Origin: Mastigamoeba balamuthi
Lineage: Eukaryota > Evosea > Mastigamoebida > Mastigamoebidae
DNA: 64,000 bases
Direction: 5' to 3'
Assembly (NCBI GenBank): GCA_902651635.1
Contig: CACRSC010000007.1
Coordinates: 90,604 to 154,603 of the forward strand
The position numbers were made by a program, and so were the translations under genes. Positions 30,623 through 40,484 of this stretch are shown here, in pieces. How positions within the stretch are numbered: the stretch's first letter is position 1; every line of letters starts with the position of its first letter. The notes under the pieces are model-generated. The model ran no database searches and was not told where the DNA came from. It saw only the letters and a program-made list of their open reading frames with translations.

Positions 30623-32010
30623 TCAGTGAGTGGCATGGAACTCTGCAGCTGCAGGAGCAGATGCAGGAGCAGGAGCAGCTGTAGCAGCTGCTGCAGAAGC
30701 AGCAGCCCCAGTCTCAGCAGCAGGCGTGATCATGTTCATCTGGTTGATGTCTTTGAGAACAGCCTGTGAGCTGGTATGGGTCGTGCTGCATCTGAGCCTC
30801 TTGGCCCTAGTCATGCCTGGGGACTCTGAACGGGCTGAGCTCATCCTGCTCTGCCTATATATTGTTAGACACCAAAATTAAAGGAGAGGGGGCACTCACA
30901 ATTCATTGGAGCAGTAGTTTCACTAGACAGTCTAAATGTGCTCACAGATCCTTGTGAACCATGGGGTTCTCTGCAAAGAACGTGATGAACTTAGGGGGCC
31001 AGACTGCCTGAATGATCTTGTCAAAGTGCATCTGGATGTTTGACCTGATAATTGTTACTGTTAATACAACAATTATAAAGAAAAAATGCACTTCCACTCA
31101 GGGTGGTCCTTGTACAGTGGGGTGTAGCTGAACTTTGTTCACTGCTCTATCTGCATGACAATGGGCCTAGCCATTATCGCAGACAGAGCACTGACTAAAG
31201 AGCTTCTCTTGGAAGGGAGGTTGCACAGTCCAGGGACTGTGCAACAAGTAGTGTTAAACATATGATAAAAAAGGTACATGCAGGGAATGCTGATCATGAT
31301 CTTCTTCCCGAGAGTCAGGTCCCTTACCTGCCTGCTGGAGTTCATGTTCTGCTGCAGCACGTTCAACCTATTTTGTTTGAAATACAAATGTTAGTTAGAG
31401 TGATTTAAACAGAAAATTAAGAGAGAAGGGGCCCACTGGTCTCTCAGTCACGGAAACTGGTGGTGTTGAGCATCTGCAGGCCCTTGATGCCTGCTCTGAT
31501 GTCTTCAAATGTGCAGGGCTGGGCTGCCTCCTCCTCTGATAGCACGTGATTGAAGGAGGCCAGTAGCTCACGTGCCCTGCCCATCATGTTCGTGATGTGC
31601 TGCTGCTCCTCTGCCTCTGCATGTTCCTCTGCTGCTACTGCATCATCATGCGCCCTGGTGCCCACCCCCTGGTACTCGTTATCACTGATCTGCTGCTTCT
31701 CATCACTGGAGGGATCGGGCTTGCTGCCTGACTCAGTACTAGGAGCAGCACTTCCAAGGTGTGAGGGGAAAGTGTTAGAGGAAAAAGAGTCATAGAGTAC
31801 CATGTACCTCTCATGGAAGACATTGCCTTGGGTTCAAGGACAGGAGGTGGCAGGATGATGGTGATGATAGGCACTGTGCAGCTCTTGGTCCTCTGTGCCT
31901 TGTCCTTCTTCTTGCTCTCTGCCTCATGAGAGCTGGTGCTCTGGGCTTGGGGCAGCTCGTTTAGGAGAAGAACGGGATGCCCGGACCCGATCGAGGAGCA
32001 GCACAGGGAG
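30623..32010 (-). CDS. Possible spliced gene of unknown function in the AT-rich island
   Basis: On the minus strand several protein-like blocks are separated by convincing introns. NELPQAQSTSSHEAESKKKD (31950-31815) joins through a 60-base intron with CTAAC branch site to STESGSKPDPSSDEKQQ...RAHDDAVAAEEHAEAEEQQ (31750-31440). A block near 31370-31330 begins after CAAAATAG and ends at CAG/GTAAGG. DKIIQAVWPPKFITFFAENP lies near 31030-30940, and an Ala-rich block ends at 30623. No family is recognised. Composition is unlike host exons. It may be a host gene, or part of a mobile element read in the same direction as the gypsy fragment. Confidence 0.3.
31220..31245. repeat. Perfect 12-base inverted repeat
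   Basis: GTTGCACAGTCC (31220-31231), two bases, then its exact reverse complement GGACTGTGCAAC (31234-31245). This is long for chance in 3.6 kb. Confidence 0.8.
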
Positions 32011-32549
32011 TAAACGGATCGGCTCAAAAGGAAGAAAATTGCCAATTTAGGGTGAGACTATCTGTGCGTCTGGAAGAGTTGCACGCTTTTCTAGGGGGTG
32101 AGCCTGGGCGTGACAGTTCGAGCGATCCCTGAGCACCCTGCGCGGCTGCCACAGCTTTCACGGCAGCTCGGGGTTGTGCAGGACTGTGTGGCCGTGGTGA
32201 ACGTGTACGGCGCTGCCCCTCCCGGCAGCCGCCTCGTGCACTGCCGCGTCCGCCAGCATTATGTCACACGCCCTGTTCCGCGTCTGAGCTCCTTGCGGCG
32301 TAATGGACGGCATCGTCCTTGTCCACGAGAGCATCCATACTGGTGGACACGTCGCGCGCACCGCGCAGCCAGAGAGCTAAATTTGGCTGCTGCGATGTCA
32401 TTTTCACAAATGATGTAGTCCATTATTTCTACCCGGATGTGGCATTTCTTTCGGGTATTCCATCGCCAGACCGAAGTGCAATGCACTCTGCTTTGGCTGG
32501 CCAGAGAAAACGTCAGCAGTATTAGCTGATCAAGACACGTGCAGTGAAC

Positions 32550-35109
32550 ATGGAGAGCCCGGTCAGCCATCGCACGGGAGGAAGCACCAGGAGGGAACGG
32601 AGGAGCAAGGACCTCGTCGGGAAGAACATGATATCGCTGCAGAGAGCCGTTCCTGTCGCAGTAGGCGCAATCACAGCTGCGGTGATCCTGCTATCGATCG
32701 CCCCCATCGTGTCGCTATGGGCGATCACTACGGACGACCTCTCGGACACCGCCGGCCAGTCTATATCAGGACAGGCGCAGGCGTTCCGAGACGTTGTCGT
32801 GGCGCGGGCCGTGGCCAACATCTCCGTTCAGCTCGCCGAGCCGAGCAGGCTGGCGGGCCTACTCCGCATGATGATTCCACCCAAGATACTCCTGGGCGAC
32901 ACTTACGACTTCCTTGGGGACCTGCATGCCATTTTTGTCCCTCTACGTGTCAACTTTCCGCTCGTATGGGGTTCAGTGCGTTCATAGAGTCGCCTTTACA
33001 CTACTTTCCTAAGCAGCTCTCCCAAAATAGAACGTCGCCTACACCAACTCGAAAGGGATGCACCAGTTCGGCCAGATTTCGTCTATCATACCAGGCCATG
33101 ATCCCGAGTACTGCTACGTAGACTCGGAGCGCGGTATGTATTTCTCGCTGAACAAGTACATCAACAACACCATCCCCACCAACATCACGGACCGCATTGT
33201 TCCCAACTATAACATTACTGCGAGGCCCTGGTGGATCCGTGCGGTCAGCGCTAACGTCGGAGGTATCGCATGGACTGGGCCGTACCTCTGCGCAACGAAG
33301 GACGAAGGAAACCTCATGACCTACACGCAGCTGATGACACACCCAGACCCCAGGTTCACAGCAATGGCCATGATCTCACTCTCTATACGCCAGATCGAGG
33401 CCTACTTCGCCAATCTGAAGCACTCAGCGAATGGCTGGGCGTTCATGGTTAACGACATGAAGGAGCTGGTGGCTGCCTCGGCTGGATTGCATACAATGAA
33501 CATGACGATCGGCCTCCCGTTTAGGACTTTCAACAGCCCTAACAGTTCGCTGAGGTATGTTGCCAGCAGCTGGATCGACCACTGCGGCTCAGTTATGTGC
33601 GAGACACACTTCATTTTGGATGGAGATATCTTTGTTGATGCAGTTCCGGCTGTGAGCAATGGAGAGCTGTCGTGGTGGATCGTACTAGTGACGCCTGTGT
33701 CGGACTTTATAGGGGAAATGCAGAAGGAGAATGATAATGCAAAAAGCAGGACCCGGGTCACTGTTGCTGCTGTGGTTTCTGCCACTGCTGCGATGGCTCT
33801 AGTTGCAGTTCTCTTTGCGGCTTATATGGGTCACAGAATTGTTCGTCCTCTGGCTCTGGTCACAGCACAGATGCATCAAGTATCTCTGATGAATCTAGAT
33901 GCGGTGAACAAACAGGTGTTTGACACACCAAGGAGAAGTGCAATCAAGGAGGTTTATTTCGTAAGTTTCGGCTTACAACATCCTCCTATTAACTTGGTGC
34001 TGCACACCCATTACAGCTTGAGAAGGAGGCAGCAAAAATGACTGATACTCTCTCGGCATTGTCAGTACTGATTTGTGTTTCAGTAAAGACTAACTCGGTC
34101 TTTCGCAGTGCCAAATATGTCCCTCTGGCTGTTGTGAAGAACCTTGTCCGGAATAAGCTAAGACCATCAGTTGGAGTTAAGGGAATGCCAGCAACTATAT
34201 TGGTATGCATGTTGTATTAGTGGCTCAACTTCCTAACACAATCTGCAGTTCCTTGATGTTATCAATTTCACTGCAACAATGGATCAGTACGGACCTGATG
34301 TGATAATTGGTGTACTGGAGGAGTCATTTAACTGTATGAAATTTACTTACATGCAATCACTGAATTTTGTCTCATCTCAATCAGGTATGTCAACGATCCT
34401 TGAGGATAATGAGGCAATTATCGATAAGTACATTGGAGTTAGTATAATGGCACTGTGGGGCTGTCCAGAGCCTGTTAATGATGCTGAACACAAGTCATGC
34501 AAAGCAGTCGCGGAGATAATCAGCTCTCTTGAGACATTGAATTCCAGATTTAAGAAATCGGTCGGTTTCACAATCGGAATTCGCATTGGATGGCACTCTG
34601 GTACCGTCTTTGCTGGAAATGTTGGGTGTTCTACTCGTCTAAACTACACTGTTTTGGGTATCTCATAGTCTGTTCAGACTTGAATCTAACATCTTATAGG
34701 CAATCCCGTTAATCTGGCCTCGCGGCTCGAGTCATTGAACAAGGAATTCGGAACTCACTACTGTGTCACGGATTCCATCCGCAACAAGTGTTCTGACAAG
34801 TACGAGATTTGATTGAGATCGATTCATACATTTTCTGTTCGGAATTTCAGGTATGCATTCCGATGCCTGGGATGCGTTCCAATTCGTGGATTTACCTGTG
34901 CTGTAACGGTTCACGAATTCATGGGGGAGAACTGCCACCTCAGTTCTGAGTGCCAGAGCATTGTGAACAACTTCCAAGAAATCGATGAGAAGCTGTGCGA
35001 AGGGAACTGTTCGGTTGAGGAACTGCAGAGGTACGTTGAGGAGCACCCTGAAGACACGGCAGCCCCATTCATTCTGCGCAACAAAATCGCCATGGTCAGC
35101 CTTGCATGA
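32550..35109 (+). CDS. Cache-HAMP class III cyclase paralog lacking one metal-binding Asp
   Basis: Same plan as the gene at 12184-14744: membrane helix (AVGAITAAVILLSIAPIVSL), Cache-like sensor (PNYNITARPWWIRAV, AWTGPYLC), second helix (TVAAVVSATAAMALVAVLFA), HAMP (GHRIVRPLALVTAQMHQVSL) and cyclase domain. Introns include 32976-33030, 33961-34016, 34203-34248, 34334-34384, about 34661-34699 and about 34799-34849, several with CTAAC branch sites, at positions matching the paralog. The first metal Asp (FLDVINFT), the Lys of DKYIG and the Asn/Arg of VNLASRLE are present. The second metal Asp is Val (KYIGVSIMALWG, near 34440). Catalysis should be weak or absent unless it pairs with an intact partner. 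The 3' half is AT-rich for a host exon. Confidence 0.85.
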
Positions 35110-35231
35110 GAACACACAACATGCCACAACAGCATTCACTCGCTGTCAATTCCCGAACACGACTGTTGGTAACCGTCGAGCAATGCCCGAGCTTTGTTCT
35201 CTCTTGAGTTGTGAGCATGTGCTCCGGTTTT

Positions 35232-37154
35232 TCAAGGACATACGTACTCCGGGATGGCCACTCCGAGCAGTGCACAGAGCTTCTCCATGAACTCGTCGGT
35301 GCGTGCAAAGAGGCGAACTGCCGAGAGCGAGTCGTACTTCGTGCGCTGGAGATTACAGATAACCATTTCGCGGGGCTCGGGGGGGAGCGAGCACGCCGGG
35401 GTCACCATCATCGACGTGCCGAGCACCAGCGACAACTTGCACTTGGCCTGCCTTGCTGCAGACTCGATCTCTGTGCGCGGCAGGTTCTCCCCAAAGTGCA
35501 CGATCGAGTCGAACAGCGGCTTCCCACACTTGTCACAGTCCCTGCCGGTAGAGTGCTTGTCGGCGGTCCTGAGTGGCCGAGTGAGGACGGGGGAAGCCAA
35601 TGCATGCACGCAACTTGTGAGGCCCGGCGATAGATGTGGTGTCGAAGAAGCGCATGTGACGGGCGCCACACGCGCGGCAGACTTCGAGGAATGCGTTCCC
35701 GTGGAGCTCCGCGAGGTGCTCAGGACCCAGTCCGCTGCGAACGTGCAGGCCGTCGACGTTGGTGCTCGTGACGAACTTGATCAGGCCCTCCCTCACGAGG
35801 CCCGCGATGGCCATGTGGGCCCGCGTGGGCTTGGCCTCCTCGAACGAGATGTCCATCGTGACCCTCTCGCCGCGGTCGCGTGCAGTCCAGACGCCCTTCG
35901 GCCCCCTGTAGTCCTGCGGGCCACGCGATCAGTGGTGGCGTCCCCCGGCAGATGAGCCCGAGCACTAACAGGGATGGAGGCGCTCGTGGAGATGCCAGCG
36001 CCCGTGTAGACGACGGTGTCGCCCGCGGCGTCGCGCACCATCCTCGCCACGATCAGCATCTTGCTCTCGAACTCCTGCGGGCTGTCGTGGTGCTCCTCAA
36101 TGTCCTCGGGCCTCGCGTGCCCCAGCATCCGGGACCTCCTCGGCACGGCCACGGGCTCCTCGTCGTCGTCGGGCGCCGCGACAGAGCTGTCGCCCTCGGC
36201 CCTGCGAGCGGCGAACTCGCTGACGACCTGCCCCCTGGCCGCCTGCGTGATGATGTGCTCGTCCGACGACCGCACGCGGAACACAGGGCCCCCGGGCGGC
36301 TGCAGCGTCACCCTCTGGCAGGCGGTCGTGTGCAGCGCCTCCCACCCGCTCCTCATGGCCAGCGCGACCTCGGTGCAGCCGGCGAGGTACACGTTGCCCG
36401 GGGCGCTGCTGAAGACGACCTCTGTCTGCTGGCACCTCTCCATCGACGTCTCTGGGGGCGCTGCCGAGGTCTCCACGTGCACGGCGCACCCGCGCAGCGA
36501 CCGCATCGCCAGCGCGCCCAGGCCGCTGCCCCGGACGTGCACGACGCACCCCGTGCACTCGCTGATGGCCAGCAGGTCCCCGGCGTCGGACCCCTCGACC
36601 TCGAGCTCCGCGTCCCTCTTCCCCTCGATCGCGTTCTTCTTCAGCGACTCGAGCGCTGCCACAGCGGCTGGGGGCGCAGCAGCAGCAGGAGCAGGAGCAG
36701 GAGCAGGGGCAGCGGCAGCGGGAGCGCGAGCGGGAGCGGGTGGGGCCGGGGAGCGGAACTTGACGGTCTGGACGGCGGTGATGAAGGGGCGGAGGGCGGG
36801 GTGGTCGACGTAGTCCTCGCAGAGGTAGCACCACGCAGAGCAGTCGGCGAAGCTCACCGCCACCGGGTGGCCCGTTGCCGCCCCGTGGCGCGAAGCGTGG
36901 CCGTGGACGTAGCGGCTGCAGCGCGTCTCGTTGCAGCTGAGGCACAGCCAGTTCTCCGACGCGTCGCCGCAGTCGGAGCAGCTGTTGGGGTCTGCGGGTA
37001 CGGAAGCCAGCGACAGCCAGCGACGCCCGGGGTGTGAGCGGGGCGGCAGTGGAGGAAGAGGGCAGGGCGCACAGGAGATCTGGGGGATTTCGGTGTCCTC
37101 GAGGAAGCGCAGGTGAGGGCAGTCCCTCTTGGGTTCCACGGAGAAGCCCGCCAT
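35232..37154 (-). CDS. ZnF-UBP / C-CAP-like / sirtuin fusion protein
   Basis: Three modules. Residues about 10-95: a UBP zinc finger (CSDCGDASENWLCLSCNETR, RYVHGHASRHGAATGHPVAV, WCYLCEDYV), which binds the ubiquitin C-terminus. After an Ala/Pro linker: a repeat region like the C-CAP/TBCC beta-helix (ISECTGCVVHV, SMERCQQTEVVFSSAPGNVY, LAGCTEVALAM). C-terminal third: a sirtuin NAD-dependent deacylase (VVYTGAGISTSASIP, DYRGPKGVW, FVTSTNVDGLHVRSG, catalytic His ELHGNAF, zinc Cys CRACG and CDKCG, IVHFGENLP, GTSMMVTPAC). DYRGPxGVWT and the STNVDGLH form are SIRT6/7-like. About four exons, with introns 37072-36992, one near 35950-35915 and one near 35600. All catalytic residues are kept. Confidence 0.85.
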
Positions 37155-38273
37155 TGTGCTGTGCTCTTTGCTCGACACGCTTTTCTACGAACTAAATCTC
37201 CCCTGATTTGCTTGCGTGGCTGGGCTCAATTGCGTTATGAGCGTTCGCAGAACGACCCCGTTCGTACAACTTGATTTCTGAGTATCGTCCTTCTCCAGCT
37301 CCATAAATAGATCTGTGTGACACACCGCTACGATGGGATGAGAACGGTGAAGCAGTGCTTAACTGCTTTGCCCTTGGGCACACCTTCAATGTATTACAAA
37401 TCACCTTGTCTTCGAGGGCATCCAGAATGACAAACAAGATTAGGTCATTATCAAAGAAAACTAAATCCAAACAGTAGTCTATTGTGCGGAAAAACCGAAT
37501 TCGGATAATTGAAGAGTTTCTGCCATAGGATTTGAAGAAAAAGAAAGACAAGATTTTGGTATGTGCAAAAGTTGGACTTCTATTATTTAAAATGGTATTT
37601 TTATTGAATTAGAACAGTTTTTATTCCTGTTTGCATATTCTGAATCAAATTATATATTAAATCATAATGATAAATAACATTAATAACCTATTTCCAGTTT
37701 TCCAGATCTCTATGACCATTTCCTCTTCACAACTTATTTAATTTTATATAAGTAGACAGAATCAGTGAATTGTGATTTTATATCAGAAAATGTACATACA
37801 GTTAGTTCATATCAATTTTCAGTGTTGACTCAAAAGACTTCTTACTACTAATGATGTCATACTGATATAAAGTCTGTAGAAAAGCTTGTAAATCAGACAC
37901 TTCTAATCTTTTTGGATTCCTAGCCCATCACAATTGATTAGATCAAGCTGTTCCTGCACATAAATGTTATGTCCTAGACTGGATCAACCATGTGAATATA
38001 ATGCTCTCACCTTCTCAAATAACTTTACAAAGCAGTTAAATCCAAATTAGGTTATAAACAAGTTTACTAATGTAACTCAGAGCTGGCTCGAGACCATTCA
38101 AGTGTTATAAGTTGACAAGATAATTAAGAGAAAGAGTATGAAGAAGAAGACACTGTTCTTCATGTCAGAAGGTTCTGGCATTTCTTAAGAACAACCCGTA
38201 TGATGCCAAGGAGCTTTGCCGTATGACTGACCAAGTAGTATACAAGACATGGACTTTCCGGTTTCAATAAAAG
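37155..38273. other. AT-rich spacer next to a tRNA gene
   Basis: 1.1 kb of strongly AT-rich DNA running up to the 3' side of the tRNA-Asp. No protein-like frame beyond a doubtful 119-codon one at 37192-37551, and no terminal repeats. Composition is like the 28.4-32 kb island. Confidence 0.6.
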
Positions 38274-38346
38274 CTCCCCAGCGGGGAATTGAACCCCGAT
38301 CAGCCATGTGACAGACGGCTATACTAAACCGTTATACTACTGAGGA
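38274..38346 (-). tRNA. tRNA-Asp (GTC)
   Basis: Read on the minus strand it folds as a full cloverleaf. Acceptor TCCTCAG pairs CTGGGGA (with one T-G), and the D-arm is TAGTATAACGG-like, as is usual for Asp. Anticodon stem GCCGT/ATGGC encloses loop CTGTCAC (anticodon GTC). T-arm CGGGG-TTCAATT-CCCCG, discriminator G73 (an Asp identity base). A TTTT run directly downstream (CTTTTATT) is a Pol III terminator. No intron. Confidence 0.95.
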
Positions 38347-38569
38347 TTGCACAAAAATTAAGTACTGCACGTGACGGCTGAATAGAAACGATGGACCGAT
38401 TAGGTACGCTAACTTGTGCTGCAGTGAACCGAAGCTGCCTCGGGGTCAAAATGGGCTAGTACCAAATAGCTGGTCGTGTTAACTCTTACTGCTGTAAGAC
38501 GGGTGGGCGGAGGAGTTGGGACCGAGTCGCTGCCACTGCCACTGCGGTCGCCTCCGGCACGCCAATCCC

Positions 38570-40356
38570 TCAGCGCTGCTGCGGATGAAACCCCGTCGGT
38601 GCCGGGAAGTGGCCCGGCCCGGACACCGGGGGAGCCGGCGGCCTCTGCTGCCCGTGCGCTTGGTGCTGCTGCCCAGACGCCGGGTACGGCGCGTGGTGCC
38701 CAGGCGCCGCGCCTCCCGAGTGCTGCTGGCGGTGCCCGTACTCGCCGCCCGGCTGCGAGTAAATGCCCTGTGCGTTGCCCATCATGTCCTTCTGGCGCTT
38801 CTGCGCGGGCTGCACTCCCGCCTGCATGGGCGCTGGCCTCGCCTGCGACGAGTGCCCTGCCTGCGGCTGCGGCGCGTGCCCCGCCTGCTGCTGCTGCTGC
38901 TGCAGTGCCTGGCGGCGCTTCTTCTGCACCCACTCGTGGCAGGCCTGCTGGTACTTGGGCAGGTCCTTGGGGTCCGCCGGGCGCGGATCCGTCCAGAACC
39001 ACTCGCAGTCAAGAGCCTTCTCCGCCGTGAGTCGGTTTGCCGGGTTCAGTGTCAGCAGCCTGTCCAGCAGGTCCAGCGCGTGCCTGTCGAGGCTGCGGGG
39101 GGCTCGTCAGAAGGGGGGAGGGGAGCGAGAGGCTGTCGCACTCCCTGTAGATCTCGCGGAGCTTGCGCTTGAAGTTCTTGCCCTTGATGGTGGGGTAGAG
39201 CTTCAGGCGGATGACGTCGGGCCAGTCGTCCTCTGTGGGCGACCCGCAGACGCGCAGGATGAGGTCGAGCTCGTCGGGCTCAGTCTTGCCGGGGAACGGC
39301 GACCTGCGGGTCAGGAGCTCCGCGAGGATGCAGCCGACGCTCCACATGTCGACGGCCTGCGTGTAGAGCGTCGAGCCCAGCAGCAGCTCCGGCGGCCGGT
39401 ACCACAGCGTGATGACGCGGTTCGTCATCTGCTCGCGGTCGTCGATGGGCCGCGCGAGGCCAAAGTCGCCCAGCTTGAGCACGCCGTCGTTGCTGATCAG
39501 CAGGTTCGAGGCCTTGATGTCGCGGTGCACGATGCGCATCTTGTGGCAGTGGTTGAGGCCCTCGAGCAGCTGCCGCATGTAGCACTTGACCTGCGCAGGG
39601 CTGAACCACTGCCGCGTGACCTCGGTCGAGTCCATCAGGCCGCTCAGGTCGTGGTCCATGTACTCAAAGACCATGTAGATGCTCTTGGACGTCTTCTCCT
39701 TGGCCTGCTCGGCGTTCTCCTTCTTGATTCCTGGGAGCCCGTATCGCAGGGAGATTCAAGCGCCGCGGTCAGATCCCCGGGGAATATCTGGGGGCGGAAT
39801 CCAGGAATCGGAGAAAGTCAGCACCCTGAGTCACGATCTCCTTGAGCTTGACGATATTCTTGTGGTCGAGCTCGCGCAGGATCTTGATCTCTCGGATGGC
39901 CGTGATCGGGAACTGCGCCCAGAGTGGCGTGGCGTGGCGCGTTGGGGGGTGAGTGCGGGAGACGAGAACGGGAATCGGGGAACCAGCGGGAAATGCGGTG
40001 GAGAAAAGCGAGATTCACCCCTTCTCGCTCGGTGTCCATGCGGATCTTCTTCAGCGCGACGAATTCGGTCGGGTCCGTCTTGGACACCGCCTTGTACACG
40101 AACCTGCGCGGGGACGACGTGGGAATGTCGTTAGATATGGGCGCGAGATATTTGGTACAAATGCTGTAAATGCGCGCCCGTAGGTGCCCTCGCCTATCTG
40201 GTCCAGCTTGTTGTAGACGTCGACGGTGCGCGAGCCCCACTCGCGCTGGGAGGGCTCGGGGGTGGCGCGCGGGGTGTCCACGGCGGGGGGTGCGGATGAG
40301 GGCGCTCCTGTCGCCGTCGCAGTGACCGCCGCCGCCGCCGCGCCGGGTGCCTCCAT
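38570..40356 (-). CDS. Cyclin-dependent kinase, CDK9/12/13 (plant CDKC) type
   Basis: A nuclear serine/threonine kinase expected to phosphorylate the RNA polymerase II C-terminal domain with a cyclin T/K partner. An Ala/Pro-rich N-terminus leads to QIGEGTYG (Gly loop) and [10 protein letters not shown] (catalytic Lys). The cyclin-binding helix [14 protein letters not shown] has the PITAIRE form of CDK12/13 and [14 protein letters not shown] (catalytic Asp), LGDFGLARP and the activation loop Thr in [16 protein letters not shown] follow. A small insert [15 protein letters not shown] before the hinge is typical of the CDK9/12 group. At least five exons; the last intron is 39141-39093. The C-terminal tail of about 120 residues is Gln/His/Pro-rich. 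Confidence 0.92.
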
Positions 40357-40484
40357 CTTCAATAGAGAAGATTTTATTCTGATGTCACCATGAACGTGGC
40401 GAATCTCCCTGTCGTTTGAATCCGCCCCGGGGGATATGATCTATTTTTGGAGCGCCTCTATCACACCCTCAAATACGCCCGACG

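Larger units (their letters stand above)
28447..32050. other. AT-rich island with transposon fossils
   Basis: A 3.6 kb stretch much richer in A and T than all flanking genes. It holds a Ty3/gypsy fragment, a possible DNA-transposon relic, palindromic tandem repeats, a tRNA-like sequence and a possible spliced gene, listed separately. GC rises sharply again near 32050. Confidence 0.8.

Noticed and set aside
32098-32418. 106-codon frame upstream of the second cyclase
   Set aside because: No family, and it lies in the presumed promoter region of the cyclase gene.
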